NCBI GenBank assembly: GCA_963793295.1
Contig: CAWBZX010000037.1
Span: 310,001-374,000 of the forward strand
Direction: 5' to 3'
DNA length: 64,000 nt
Source of the DNA: JAHDHW01 sp963793295
GTDB lineage: Bacteria > Bacteroidota > Bacteroidia > Chitinophagales > Saprospiraceae
The notes beneath the pieces are model-generated. The model had not been told where the DNA came from and searched no databases. It was given only the letters and a program-made list of their open reading frames with translations. Each line of letters starts with the position of its first letter. The first letter of the stretch is position 1. Shown here one piece after another: positions 17,592 to 26,603 of this stretch. The translations under genes and the position numbers were made by a program.

Positions 17592-18560
17592 TTATTCGTC
17601 CAACTCGACTTTTTCTCTCTTATTCGAGGAATATTTTCGAATATAAAAAGGCTGTCCTTCATGAACCACCCGAACCAACTTTTCATCCGTAATCAATATG
17701 TTCAATTGTTCTTTGACAATTCCACCTTTCTGTAAATAGGATAAAACTTCACTTTCCCTCATCGGGTGAACCGAAGTAATATCGAGTATACTTTGGACAG
17801 TATCTCCCGTTGCCGAAAAAGTTTCACTTGAAAAACCAGTAAGTAATTCTACTTCATTAAGCTGCTCATCGAATATTTGATAAGCCTTGTTCAACGTTTG
17901 CTCATCGGGTGACTGCACCCACGATTCTGCTGGCGGGCGGGTAGGAATAGCGAGGTAAGCAATTGAAGGGTTTACTCTTTTGAGGAATTCGGCAGTTGCT
18001 CTCAAGTTTGCTTCATTATCATTCACACCCTGAATGAGCATAGTTTCACTGATCAGCTCTCCTTGAAATTCTTTTGAAAAAGTGGATATGCCATCAAAAA
18101 TGGTTTCCAGCGATAACATGTTATTTGGTCGATTGATCTTTTGCCAGGAATCCACGTGCGCTGCATCCATTTTTATGGAAACGCAATCTGCTTTTCCCAA
18201 CTCTTTTCGAACATCTTCTCTCCAAAGAAGTGATGCGTTGGTGAAGACCGCAATTTTAATTTTAAAGGTCTTTAATAAATCTATGGTTTCTCCGAGGTGA
18301 ATATCCAAAGTTGGTTCTCCATCAGGGACAAAAGAAAGGTAATCAATCCGCGCATTGGCTGCTACAGATTCTTCTAACTTCTGCTGAACAGCATTAACAA
18401 TTTCTTCAGGTTCAAAGAATTCCCGCCGTTTAATCTCCACATCAGCAGTAGGTCCTACCTGGCAATAAACACAGTCGTAAGAACAACTTTTTGGAGGAAT
18501 ATTATTAATTCCCAAACTTTGTCCTAACCTTCTTGATGGAATGGGGCCAAAAGCAATCAT
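17592..18560 (-). CDS. radical SAM protein (COG0731-like)
   Basis: 322 residues. The 4Fe-4S radical SAM motif is 'CSYDCVYCQ' (C-x3-C-x2-C, near residue 27), preceded by 'FGPIPSRRLGQSLGINNIP', which typifies the COG0731 Fe-S oxidoreductase group. The C-terminal ~90 residues ('SILDITSVHPMRESEVLSYL') look like a small winged domain. COG0731 includes wyosine-synthesis TYW1 relatives, but the function of bacterial stand-alone members is unknown. It is the last gene of a leftward run 18914, 18603, 17592 with gaps of 62 and 42 bases, so it probably shares the 19.2-kb dyad promoter. Confidence 0.85.
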   Translation of the reverse strand: MIAFGPIPSRRLGQSLGINNIPPKSCSYDCVYCQVGPTADVEIKRREFFEPEEIVNAVQQKLEESVAANARIDYLSFVPDGEPTLDIHLGETIDLLKTFKIKIAVFTNASLLWREDVRKELGKADCVSIKMDAAHVDSWQKINRPNNMLSLETIFDGISTFSKEFQGELISETMLIQGVNDNEANLRATAEFLKRVNPSIAYLAIPTRPPAESWVQSPDEQTLNKAYQIFDEQLNEVELLTGFSSETFSATGDTVQSILDITSVHPMRESEVLSYLQKGGIVKEQLNILITDEKLVRVVHEGQPFYIRKYSSNKREKVELDE

Positions 18561-18602
18561 TTTCTCTTATTTATGTTGTTTTAAAAAAACTTATTTTTAT
18601 TC

Positions 18603-18851
18603 CTAGTCGTGTTCCTCTAAATTATGGTGACGATCTCCGCCCACACTATAATAGTTGTTTTCTTCATCTTCGCTTCCGATTTCTTCATTTTCGTCGTCTA
18701 ATTCCGCTCCGGGAATATCCAGGTCGTTTCCAGTGTGATCTTCTTCAAAATCTTTCTCATTCCAACTATCTGGATTTGGGTTGGGTGCTTTGGTTTTGGA
18801 AACATCATCAGGATTGACATCCTTTAATATTTTGATTTTATTTTTATCCAT
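18603..18851 (-). CDS. small acidic protein of unknown function
   Basis: 82 residues, rich in Asp/Glu/Asn ('DIPGAELDDENEEIGSEDEE') and ending in 'YSVGGDRHHNLEEHD'. No signal peptide, helix or Cys; probably disordered. Proteins of this sort, with a Gly-Gly-Asp and His cluster at the C-terminus, are frequent in Bacteroidota stress loci, but no function is established. It sits between the DUF2892 and radical SAM genes in a likely operon. Confidence 0.6.
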   Translation of the reverse strand: MDKNKIKILKDVNPDDVSKTKAPNPNPDSWNEKDFEEDHTGNDLDIPGAELDDENEEIGSEDEENNYYSVGGDRHHNLEEHD

Positions 18852-18913
18852 GACTATATTTTTTTGAGAGAAATGTTTTTATAGACCGGTTTATCCAAAA
18901 TGAGTTTTGGTTT

Positions 18914-19162
18914 TTACCCTGCTTTTTGTAAATCTTTTTCCCTGTCCAATGGAATAATTTCTCCTTCCATTTTTTCAATTGCTTTTTTCTTCTCTGGTTT
19001 AATACTTACTCCAAGAATAAAACTAACTGAGAGTATTAAAGCCCAAATAGCTGCAAGCGTAAACTGTCCAAAAGAACCTATAACGATCACTCCCGCCATC
19101 ATTAAATAAAATCGCTCGACAGTCCCACCAATACTTAAATCAAACATTTTTAATTTTATCAT
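18914..19162 (-). CDS. DUF2892 (YgaP-transmembrane-like) inner-membrane protein
   Basis: 82 residues with two hydrophobic helices ('YLMMAGVIVIGSFGQFTLAA', 'IWALILSVSFILGVSI') after a 'LSIGGTVERF' lead-in. This matches the N-x-G-x-x-(D/E)-R pattern of DUF2892 membrane hairpins, such as the membrane part of YgaP. The C-terminus is charged and cytoplasmic. The start at 19162 uses ATG in 'MIKLKMFDL'; MFDL, five codons on, is an alternative. First gene of the leftward operon; dyads 64-97 bases upstream. Confidence 0.65.
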   Translation of the reverse strand: MIKLKMFDLSIGGTVERFYLMMAGVIVIGSFGQFTLAAIWALILSVSFILGVSIKPEKKKAIEKMEGEIIPLDREKDLQKAG

Positions 19163-19194
19163 GATTTTATTTTTTTGGTTAATAAACTACGTTG

Positions 19195-19259
19195 GAAATA
19201 TAGAAGCAAAAAACAAGTAACTCAATGACATTAATCAAAACCGTAATTGATTTTCATCA
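19195..19259 (-). promoter_or_regulatory. tandem FNR-like dyads for the DUF2892/radical SAM operon
   Basis: TGACATTAATCA (19226-19237) and TGATTTTCATCA (19248-19259, inside AATTGATTTTCATCAATT) have centres 22 bp apart. Minus-strand TATATTTC ends at 19195, 36.5 bp from the proximal centre, the same ending in C rather than G as at the AdoMet synthetase promoter. Confidence 0.78.
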
Positions 19260-19309
19260 ATTAACTCAAAGATTTATCGTTTTTTAAATTCAAAAAAATA
19301 ATCTAATAA

Positions 19310-20756
19310 TTATCCCTTTATTACTGCTGCAGGGCGCAATTTTGCAACCTTCAGTGCAATTCCTGCTTTATCCACGGTTTCTACGACAAGGTCTACATCT
19401 TTATAGGCAATGGGAGCTTCCTCTGCGATACCTTTAAAAGAGCCTGCTTCGATAAAAATACCTTTTTCCAAAAGCTTAGCTTTTAACGAAGGAGCATCTA
19501 CCTGGCGTTTGGCTGCCCTGCGGGAAAGACGCCTTCCTGCTCCGTGGCAGGAGGAGCCGAAGGAAAGTTCCATGCTTTTTTGATTGCCAACCAAAACATA
19601 CGAAGCAGTACCCATACTACCCGGGATCATGACAGGTTGCCCCACATGACGGAAAACTTCGGGCAATTCCTCGAAGTGCGGGCCAAAAGCGCGTGTCGCC
19701 CCTTTGCGATGAACGATGACTTTTTGGTTTTTTCCATCCACCAGGTGTGTTTCGATTTTTGCGATATTGTGTGCAACATCATATAACAATTGCAGTTCTC
19801 CGCCTTTTTTATCGAAAATATTGCTTCCATGCTTTACGAGCCTCCCAAGTGATGACCTCCCGGTTACACCATGCAAAATTGGCAGCGGCGCACATTGCTT
19901 TAAAATAATTTTGTCCTTCTTTAGAATTGAATGGGACGCATGCGAGCTCGCGATCTGGGAGTTTGATGCCATATTGTTCCATCGCACTCATCATGATGCG
20001 GATATTGTCGGTAGCCACCTGGTGACCCAAACCTCTTGAGCCGGTGTGAATCAAAATCACCATTTGTTCATTGTGCAGACCAAATGCTTCCGCAGCTTCA
20101 GTGTTAAAGATTTCATCTACCCGATCCACTTCCACAAAATGGTTGCCTGCGCCAATTGTTCCAAGCTGATCATGTCCGCGTTGTTTAGCTTTTAACGAAA
20201 CAAAAGAAGGATCAGCAAATTCCAACTTTCCGTGGCTTTCCATAAATTCGAGGTCTTCTTTTTTGCCATAGTCGTTTTTGACTGCCCATTCTGCTCCATT
20301 TTTTAAAACCTTATTGATTTCGTTGATATTAAGCTTGACGCTTCCGCCTTTTCCAACTCCCGAAGGAATTTGGGCGTATAACTCTTTTGCCAAAGCATCC
20401 AACTTGTTTTCTACGTCCTTAAAATTCAGATCAGACTTTAAGAGCCGCACGCCGCAATTGATATCGTAGCCAATTCCGCCTGGAGAAATGACACCGTCCG
20501 GATAACGTGTTGCTGCAACTCCTCCGATGGGAAAACCATAACCTTCGTGAACATCAGGCATGACGATAGCAGCTTTTAAAATGCCGGGCAAAGTGGCAAC
20601 ATTGACAAGCTGGTCGAGTGAACGATCATCCAGGACTGAATCGAGCATTTCTTCGAGAGCAAAGATATGGGCAGGTACGCGCATATCTTTTCGATAAGTT
20701 TTAGGGATTTCCCATTGGTAATCGGCTATTTTTACGAGTTGTTCTTTTTGGATCAT
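19310..20756 (-). pseudogene. rtcB: RtcB RNA ligase, one frameshift near 19.83 kb
   Basis: Two overlapping frames together cover a full RtcB (about 480 residues). Frame one (20756 to ~19830) has the manganese/guanylylation region: 'MPDVHEGYGFPIGGVAAT', 'GGIGYDINCGVRLL', 'LGTIGAGNHFVEV', 'LIHTGSRGLGHQV'. It ends in 'AWKQYFR' and a stop. Frame two resumes with 'FDKKGGELQLLYDVAHNIAK' and carries the GMP-accepting His of 'SSCHGAGRRLSRRAAK'. RtcB joins 2',3'-cyclic phosphate and 5'-OH RNA ends in repair. A single-base indel explains the break. It could be real inactivation or a sequencing error; nothing else in the gene looks damaged. Archease is 17 bases upstream. Confidence 0.88.
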
Positions 20757-20773
20757 GATGCTTTTATTTCTTT

Positions 20774-21190
20774 TTAAATATCAAAAATGATAATCGTTTC
20801 CCAGTTGCCTTTTTCATTTTTTATCACTTCTGCTTCGTGGTAAGTCACTGCTTTGATATCCTCATCAAAGTAATCGACAGGAAAGCCTGATATTTTTGCA
20901 GCAATAGAATGGTCGGTTAAACGCAATATTTCCAATTTCGGGAATAAGACTTTTTCGGTATGCGTTTCAGTCAACACTTCGGAAAGAAAATCGATTAGTA
21001 GAACAGTGACATCCGAAGCATTTACTTCGATCCTTCGGGTTATTTCTTTTGTGTTATTTTTTTTTCGGTGCTTTTTTTTGATCACCTCATTAATAGCTTC
21101 CAGGCTTGCATGAAAAAGACCTTCGAGTGAATCGCTTTCCACTTTCACCCGGATATCGGCGGTGTGCGGTAGGTATTCGTGTTTTTTCAT
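20774..21190 (-). CDS. archease, RtcB-activating protein
   Basis: 138 residues. It begins 'MKKHEYLPHTADIRVKVES', the archease signature (EhTADxxixv), and ends with the conserved metal-binding segment 'VKAVTYHEAEV' (here 'IKAVTYHEAEV') plus a terminal Asp ('IIIFDI'). Archease speeds the guanylylation of RtcB and broadens its NTP use. The gene leads the leftward operon with rtcB and lies 50-60 bases from the first FNR-like dyad, so RNA repair is predicted to be under the regulon. Confidence 0.92.
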   Translation of the reverse strand: MKKHEYLPHTADIRVKVESDSLEGLFHASLEAINEVIKKKHRKKNNTKEITRRIEVNASDVTVLLIDFLSEVLTETHTEKVLFPKLEILRLTDHSIAAKISGFPVDYFDEDIKAVTYHEAEVIKNEKGNWETIIIFDI

Positions 21191-21206
21191 AGATAAGTTA
21201 TCTAAA

Positions 21207-21304
21207 CATAAAGTAAGCTGATAAGTACATGGTTTGAAATGACAAACATCATTGGGTCAGGTTGATGAAAATCAATTCTTTCTAATACATTCTTTACTAC
21301 TTTG
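21207..21304. promoter_or_regulatory. divergent FNR-like dyad promoter (archease / VOC)
   Basis: TGACAAACATCA (21240-21251) and TGATGAAAATCA (21263-21274, inside TTGATGAAAATCAA) have centres 23 bp apart. Rightward, CTACTTTG (21297-21304) ends 35.5 bp from the second centre. Leftward, minus-strand TTACTTTA ends at 21209, 36.5 bp from the first centre. Confidence 0.8.
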
Positions 21305-21317
21305 ATTAATAAAAAAA

Positions 21318-21730
21318 AATGACAACAATTGTTCACTTTGACATTTCAGCAGATGATGTACAGCGAGCCAGGAAGTTTTATGAAGGGTTGTTTGGATGGA
21401 AAATTTACAAATATCCGCATTCTCCGGAGGGAGCATTACTTTGTAGAAACTACAAAACCCACTGGTGAGCAAGGACTTTCCGGCGGAATTGCCAAAAGAG
21501 TGAAACCCAATCATAAAATCACGAATTACATCGAAGTAGATTCCATCGACGATTCGCTGATACAAGTAAAAAGATTAGGTGGAAAAATTATAGAACCTAA
21601 AAGAGAAATACCGACTGTTGGCTTTATTGCAGGGTGTGAAGATACCGAAGGAAATATGTTCTTTTTGTTGCAGGTGGAAGAAAATGTTCTTGATGAGGAA
21701 GAAATTTTTAAAAAGAGTTACACTATCTAA
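21318..21730 (+). pseudogene. VOC (glyoxalase/bleomycin-resistance fold) protein, frameshifted
   Basis: ATG at 21318 opens 'MTTIVHFDISADDVQRARKF' and 'FYEGLFGWKIYKYP', a classic VOC N-terminus. That frame stops after 'NYKTHW'. The neighbouring frame continues the family from 'EHYFVETTKPTGEQGLSGGI' through 'NYIEVDSIDDSLIQVKRLGG' to 'AGCEDTEGNMFFLLQ'. A one-base indel near 21425-21440 separates them. Intact, it would be a ~137-residue VOC protein. It is the first gene rightward of the shared dyads. No catalytic assignment is possible; metal ligands could be His/Glu at the usual strand ends. Confidence 0.78.
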
Positions 21731-21746
21731 AAAACCAATGATACAA

Positions 21747-22904
21747 TGAAAAAGTTAACCAAAAAGGAATTTGAAATACTAGCTGAAGACACGATATGCT
21801 ACTTGCGTTTCCTTTTATCTGCCCACTCACCGGAGTGGCATGGAAGTGATCAATGAACAGGACCGACTCGCTATTTAAAAATCAATTGAAAGCTGTCGGT
21901 GAAGACTTTGAAGGAACGAGGTTGGGAGCGAAAAGAATATTGAAGCATTTTTGCAGCCTGCAAAAGAGTTGATGGAAAATCCATTATTCTGGCGCAAGCA
22001 GGAAGAAGGACTTGCCGTTTTTCTCACCAGCAATTCGCTGAAATATTACAATCTTCCGTTTCAGGTCGAACCCTATGTTCATATTGCCCGTGAATATTAT
22101 CTCCGTCCATTAGTGCCTGCATTTTCAGGTGACGGGAAATTTCTTTGTACTGGGACTGAATCTCCACCACATTACTTTCTATGAAGGCAATCGCGAAAGG
22201 CTGAAGGAAGTTTACGTAGATGCTCCACAACAGCTGGAAGAAGTGGTTGGCTACGATTATAAGGAAAAATTTCTCCAGTTCAGAAGCCAGCATGAAGGAC
22301 ATGGACAGGCCTCTTTCCACGGACAAGGTGAGTGGAAAGGAGAATTTAAGAAAGATGAAATCCTTAAATTCTTCCGGGAAATTGATAAAAAAATCATTCA
22401 ACTTATCGGAGGAAAAAACATTCCTTTAGTTATTGCAGGACAAGAGTATTTCTTTTCTCATTTATAAAAAAGCAAATACCTATTCTCATCTTTTGGAAGA
22501 ACATATTGATTTGAATCCAGAGCATATGGACATCCAGAATTTGCATAAGAAAATTTGGAAAAAACTCTATGCTAAATTTGACTATGGATCGTGTAAAAAA
22601 ACTTGAATCGATCAATGAATTACACAATACGCCAAGAACCTCATTCGATCTTTCCGAAATTATCCCAGCAGCAATTCACGGAAAAGTGGATACGCTTTTT
22701 GTGCGAAAGGATGCAGAAATCTGGGGAATTTATGATAAATCAAACAATTCAATTATTGTAGAAGACGAGCAAAGTGATTCGAATACTTCTCTGATTAATC
22801 TCGCAATAGTTGAGGTGCTGCAAAATGGTGGAAACGTTTATGAGCAAATAGCGGAGACCATGCCTATGCCTTATGCGGAGTTGAATGTTTTGTATCGCTA
22901 TTGA
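21747..22904 (+). pseudogene. baeRF-type (eRF1-like) protein with several frameshifts
   Basis: Fragments in different frames line up as one ~385-residue protein of the bacterial archaeo-eukaryotic release-factor group (baeRF3-like). Pieces include 'KKLTKKEFEILAEDTICYLR' at the start, 'LMENPLFWRKQEEGLAVFLT', 'FYEGNRERLKEVYVDAPQQL', 'IGGKNIPLVIAGQEYFF', 'EHIDLNPEHMDIQNLHKKIW' and the C-terminal 'LVRKDAEIWGIYD'-like block (seen as 'LFVRKDAEIWGIYD'). At least four or five frame changes (near 21.84, 21.93, 22.15, 22.46 and 22.57 kb) are needed, so it looks truly decayed. The family includes DosR-regulon Rv2629 and may target stalled or hibernating ribosomes (inference). Same transcript as the VOC gene. 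Confidence 0.72.
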
Positions 22905-22996
22905 TGAACATTTCAAAACGTTTTTTGATTGCAAGGGTAATTTTTTGACTCTTCTACAAAGGTAAGATTTCAGGAACTAGCCTTAAAAAAAGTAAA

Positions 22997-23479
22997 TTGG
23001 AAGAACTCAAAGACAGTATTGAAATAAATGTACCAGCTGAAAAAATATTTAACTGGTTTAAAAAAATTGACCAATATTATCTGGATTGGCATAAAGACCA
23101 CGTTAGTTGCAAGGTCATAAAAGGAAATTTAGGGGAGGTAGGCTCAGAAATTATTTTTGAAGAATATTTGCATGGAAAACTTCATCGGTTAAAATTTTTT
23201 GTTACAAAAATCATTGATAATCAATTCTTTGAGTACAAAACCACCTTTCCTTTATCCTGTATTTTAAAAAATGGTGCTTTTCAAATAGAAGAAAAAAATG
23301 GTACCTCTATTTTTACGGCAACCTTAAATTTTCGGTTTGACAAGCTATTAAAAACTTTAGTTCCCCAACAAATAGAGGATCTGAAAATCCATATGAAAGA
23401 AGAAGGCGAAAATTTAAAACGAATATTGGAAGACGGACAATCCTTTAAAAATAAGTTGCCCAATCATTTAACTAAATAA
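22997..23479 (+). CDS. SRPBCC/START-like ligand-binding protein
   Basis: 160 residues in the SRPBCC pattern: 'DSIEINVPAEKIFNWFKKID' at the start, 'EYLHGKLHRLKFFVTKI' in the middle, a long C-terminal helix ('IEDLKIHMKEEGENLKRIL'). Such helix-grip folds bind hydrophobic ligands or act as cyclases. TTG at 22997 is the apparent start; no better ATG lies upstream in frame. It ends 7 bases before the convergent DUF2267 gene. No clear dyads of its own. Confidence 0.65.
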   Translation: MEELKDSIEINVPAEKIFNWFKKIDQYYLDWHKDHVSCKVIKGNLGEVGSEIIFEEYLHGKLHRLKFFVTKIIDNQFFEYKTTFPLSCILKNGAFQIEEKNGTSIFTATLNFRFDKLLKTLVPQQIEDLKIHMKEEGENLKRILEDGQSFKNKLPNHLTK

Positions 23480-23486
23480 CAAAAAA

Positions 23487-23927
23487 TCAGGCATCCTCCA
23501 TCAATGGGCGCAATTCTTTAGGTAAAGTACTGATCACATCTTCAATTTCACCTTCCGAAGCATATTCTTTAATGACATGAAATACTGCTTTTACAGCATG
23601 TTGCGTCGCATTTTTATTTGGGAAATCAAAGCTACCGATCGATTTGTCTGTTTCTTGCACTTCATTTAAAAAATCATCCAAATGCCGAATTCTGATCTGT
23701 TTTTGTCCGATCCGCCAGCCATCTACATATATGGCTTTAATGAACATAGGCAATTGCGAAATCAACTGTATAGATTCTTGCGGAGTGGACTGATCCCGAA
23801 AAACATGAAGCACAGAACGAAGTACCCGACCTGCTCGTGCAGTATCCTCAGGATCTCCTAACTGGGCAGCTAATTTTTTCAAAAAAACCTCACCCGTTTG
23901 TACATATTTTTTAAAATTTATAGCCAT
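23487..23927 (-). CDS. DUF2267 protein
   Basis: 146 residues with the two-module DUF2267 layout: 'DPEDTARAGRVLRSVLHVFR', 'ESIQLISQLPMFIKAIYVDGW' (about 57-77) and 'ATQHAVKAVFHVIKEYASEG' with 'IEDVISTLPKELRPL'. The family is soluble and all-helical with unknown biochemical role. In actinobacteria and proteobacteria it often lies near USP, CBS and Hsp20 genes. The tandem dyads at 24018-24051 and an exact-spaced -7 element lie 60 to 125 bases upstream. Confidence 0.82.
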   Translation of the reverse strand: MAINFKKYVQTGEVFLKKLAAQLGDPEDTARAGRVLRSVLHVFRDQSTPQESIQLISQLPMFIKAIYVDGWRIGQKQIRIRHLDDFLNEVQETDKSIGSFDFPNKNATQHAVKAVFHVIKEYASEGEIEDVISTLPKELRPLMEDA

Positions 23928-23987
23928 CTCAAAATATTTTTTTCTGCCAATGGCAGAGGGGGGTTAGTAAATAAATTTATCTGTATG

Positions 23988-24051
23988 CAAGTTGGAGCTT
24001 CATGAAGTCAGGAGGGTTGACAAAGTTCATTTCCTCAAATGATTTTCATCA
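23988..24051 (-). promoter_or_regulatory. tandem FNR-like dyads for the DUF2267 gene
   Basis: TGACAAAGTTCA (24018-24029) and TGATTTTCATCA (24040-24051) have centres 22 bp apart. Minus-strand CCAACTTG ends at 23988, 35.5 bp from the proximal centre. The same octamer at the same distance recurs at the LonB-like promoter (34606). Confidence 0.8.
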
Positions 24052-24210
24052 ATGCATAGTTCACTCATTTTCAAGATTTTGTAAAAGTGAAATTTAAATA
24101 GCGTTTGTAGGGCAGCTAACAAAGGATAGACCTCAAAAAAAACCAGAGCAGTGATTTTATAGGTAAAAGAGAGATAATAATTTTTATCTATAAAATTTAA
24201 AAACGTAGCT

Positions 24211-24630
24211 ATGAACCCCAAAACCATTCGATTCCTTTTTTTTATTGTGCTACTGGCACACGGCATTGGACATTACATGGGTATGTCAACCGCCGTAGGG
24301 GTCAACCTGTCCAAAACCACTTCCTACAAGTCCTGGCTGTTGGGTGGCATCCTCAATGATTGGGTATCTCGCGTTTTATGTTTTATTCTTTACGCGGCAG
24401 CTTTTGTCGGAATTATAGTAGCTGCGTTTAGTTTTAAAGGTTGGATATTTCCCAATGAGTGGTGGCAACCGTTAGCTTTATATGCTTCTATTATTTCCTT
24501 GATTAGTGTAGTGGTTTTCTGGAATGGTTTGGCGACTACTTTTAATAAAGTTGGAGCGTTGGGAGTGAGCTTGTTGACTATTGTCTCTCTTATTTGGTGG
24601 CGCTTCCCTTCTGAGATTTTTAATGATTGA
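24211..24630 (+). CDS. four-helix integral membrane protein, unknown function
   Basis: 139 residues with four hydrophobic segments (near 5-25, 50-72, 85-105 and 110-130). An 'AHGIGHYMGM' motif with two His after the first helix could bind metal. Similar small four-helix proteins are common in Bacteroidota without assigned function. It starts a rightward run of small membrane and lipoprotein genes that lacks the tandem dyads. Confidence 0.6.
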   Translation: MNPKTIRFLFFIVLLAHGIGHYMGMSTAVGVNLSKTTSYKSWLLGGILNDWVSRVLCFILYAAAFVGIIVAAFSFKGWIFPNEWWQPLALYASIISLISVVVFWNGLATTFNKVGALGVSLLTIVSLIWWRFPSEIFND

Positions 24631-24652
24631 TTTTTAAACCCAATCGATCATC

Positions 24653-25075
24653 ATGAAAAAGAAAAGACTAAGAATAACCGCAATGACTCTGCTAATTTTT
24701 TTAGGTTTAACAGCTATGCTGGGAGGCTTGGGATTGATTGATGAACCTAGCGGTAGCAACCTAACATTTACAACGGATATGTTGGAAAAGACCCCTTTCG
24801 ATAACTTTTTGATTCCCGGAATTATACTCTTTACGTTAGTCGGAGTATTGAGTTTGGTCATTGCAGGCTTGGTTTATTATGAGGTAAAAAATCATCCATG
24901 GTTTATCATTTTTGAAGGAGTTGTTTTAACAGGTTGGTTGACGGTTGAAGTACTTCTGGGATTTTTCTTCGCGTATCTGCATTTCCCCTATTATGCAATT
25001 GGATTTCTTTTAATCATAACCGGCTTTCTACTAAAAAATAAAGAACCTGAAAGTTCAAAAATAAAGACATCATAA
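24653..25075 (+). CDS. small integral membrane protein, unknown function
   Basis: 140 residues. One N-terminal helix (about 8-28, 'AMTLLIFLGLTAMLGGLGLI'), an extracytoplasmic loop ('GSNLTFTTDMLEKTPFDNF'), then three C-terminal helices. It begins 22 bases after the preceding membrane protein gene, so the two are probably co-transcribed. No motif points to a function. Confidence 0.55.
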   Translation: MKKKRLRITAMTLLIFLGLTAMLGGLGLIDEPSGSNLTFTTDMLEKTPFDNFLIPGIILFTLVGVLSLVIAGLVYYEVKNHPWFIIFEGVVLTGWLTVEVLLGFFFAYLHFPYYAIGFLLIITGFLLKNKEPESSKIKTS

Positions 25076-25128
25076 ACCAGCGAATATATAGGGTAATCAA
25101 CTTTTTGCTAACCTTAAAATCAAATATT

Positions 25129-25866
25129 ATGAATTTTTTTAAAACTGGAATTTTGGTAGCCCTTCTTACTAGTTTTCTTTTCTCAGGCTGCAGTAAAGAT
25201 AATGATACCTGTATTAGTGGAACCGGGCAAATAGTAAGCAGAACCTTGTCTGTTCCCGATTTCACAGGAATTAACTCAATGGGTTCAAATAATGTAATTA
25301 TCACACAAGGAACGGAACAGGAAGTTATTGCAGTTGGACACTCAAATATTATTGACCGGATTGAAACCAATGTCACTGGAGATGTCTGGGATATTGAATT
25401 GAAAAACGGATGTTATAACAATTATGAATTAACTATTTACATCACAGTTCCGAATATTGAAGAAGTCTATATCGAGGGCTCGGGAAACATCACTTTCAAT
25501 GATTTTATTGACCAGGGGGATTTGAACCTGGCAATCAGTGGCGCTGGAAATATTGATTTAAATACTTTTGACGGAGCAGAAAATTTTTCTATCAATATCG
25601 CAGGAAGTGGAAATATTACAGGAAAAGGTAGTTTTCCGGCATTAAAAAATTTGAGTATCAATATTGCCGGTTCTGGCAACTACAGTGGTTTTCCTATTAT
25701 ATCTGATATTTGTAATATCAATATTGCCGGAAGCGGAGATTGCGAAGTCCATGTCAACGATGTTTTAAATGTCACGATTACCGGAACCGGAAATGTATAT
25801 TATAAAGGGTATCCCGCAATCAACACCACAATCACTGGAACGGGGAATATTTTTAATAGAAACTAA
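25129..25866 (+). CDS. DUF2807 (head GIN domain) lipoprotein
   Basis: About 245 residues from ATG 25129 (the upstream TTG at 25105 is less likely). A lipobox lies in 'FLFSGCSKDN'. The remainder is a GIN-domain beta solenoid: 'SGAGNIDLNTFDGAENFSIN', 'IAGSGNITGKG', 'NIAGSGNYSGF', 'IAGSGDCEVHV', 'ITGTGNVYYKG'. The repeated G-S/T-G-N turns stack with about 20-residue spacing. DUF2807 lipoproteins are outer-membrane or surface proteins typical of Bacteroidota, with no proven biochemical role. Confidence 0.85.
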   Translation: MNFFKTGILVALLTSFLFSGCSKDNDTCISGTGQIVSRTLSVPDFTGINSMGSNNVIITQGTEQEVIAVGHSNIIDRIETNVTGDVWDIELKNGCYNNYELTIYITVPNIEEVYIEGSGNITFNDFIDQGDLNLAISGAGNIDLNTFDGAENFSINIAGSGNITGKGSFPALKNLSINIAGSGNYSGFPIISDICNINIAGSGDCEVHVNDVLNVTITGTGNVYYKGYPAINTTITGTGNIFNRN

Positions 25867-25902
25867 GTCTGGTTATTTAATAATTTTTTAAAAAAGAATA
25901 TC

Positions 25903-26154
25903 ATGGAAAAATTTTGCCAAAGTTGTGGAATGCCCATGAAGAAAGATCCCCAGTTAGGAGGAACAAATGTAGATGGTAGCAAAAATGAAAAATATTGTAG
26001 CTACTGTTATGCGGAAGGTCAATTTATGCAACCGGATATGACCGTCAAAGAAATGCAATCTTTTTGTATTGAAAAAATGCAGGAGCAAGGGATGCCTCGG
26101 TTTGTGGGTTGGATTTTTACGCGAGGCCTTCCAAAATTGGAACGTTGGAAGTAA
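25903..26154 (+). CDS. putative zinc-ribbon protein (Zn_ribbon_2-like)
   Basis: 83 residues. 'FCQSCGMPM' and 'KYCSYCYAEGQF' give two C-x2-C knuckles 25-30 residues apart, the layout of the small Zn_ribbon_2 family (PF12674-like). A C-terminal helix ends 'MPRFVGWIFTRGLPKLERWK'. Probably cytosolic and zinc-binding, with unknown function. A paralogue at 31045 has the same ends but has lost part of the second knuckle. Confidence 0.75.
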   Translation: MEKFCQSCGMPMKKDPQLGGTNVDGSKNEKYCSYCYAEGQFMQPDMTVKEMQSFCIEKMQEQGMPRFVGWIFTRGLPKLERWK

Positions 26155-26255
26155 GGTTCATAGAAACTGGCGACAATGTGTTTTCAAATCGAGGGTACTG
26201 AATTTTCAAAATTTAGAAGGGGCAGGACATCTTTTAAATAATAAAATTTCAAAAA

Positions 26256-26588
26256 ATGAAAACGTTGAAATTAATGTTACTTCTAAGTTTGCCGCTCCAG
26301 TTTTTCCAATGTCATTATGACCAATTTGTTTGGATGCAATACATCGAAACGAAATGTGCTGATCCATGGCAAACTAATGAAAGTGATCCGGAGACTGTAG
26401 TCATGGAAGCAGCGGAGGATTATTTTTTAAACAATGATGTTAACATTTGTGAAATCACAATGGACTTTAATGAAGCTTATGCTGAAGCTTGTGAGGCTTG
26501 TATTTGTACTACTGGTCGAATTATCCACGTGAAAGTGAATGAAAGTTTTATAGATGAACTGGAAGCCGAGGGTTTTATAGTAGAATAA
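26256..26588 (+). CDS. small secreted Cys-containing protein, unknown function
   Basis: 110 residues with a signal peptide (MKTLKLMLLLSLPLQFFQC); the Cys at residue 19 could be a lipobox. The mature part is acidic with a Cys cluster ('EACEACICTTGRII'), which may form disulfides or bind a metal. I do not recognise the family. It is followed 15 bases later by a membrane protein gene. Confidence 0.55.
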   Translation: MKTLKLMLLLSLPLQFFQCHYDQFVWMQYIETKCADPWQTNESDPETVVMEAAEDYFLNNDVNICEITMDFNEAYAEACEACICTTGRIIHVKVNESFIDELEAEGFIVE

Positions 26589-26603
26589 ATAGAATAATGA
26601 ACT

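Noticed and set aside
19809..19840. Programmed frameshift in rtcB
   Set aside because: No slippery heptamer with downstream structure is visible at the break, and RtcB is not known to use one; a plain indel is simpler.
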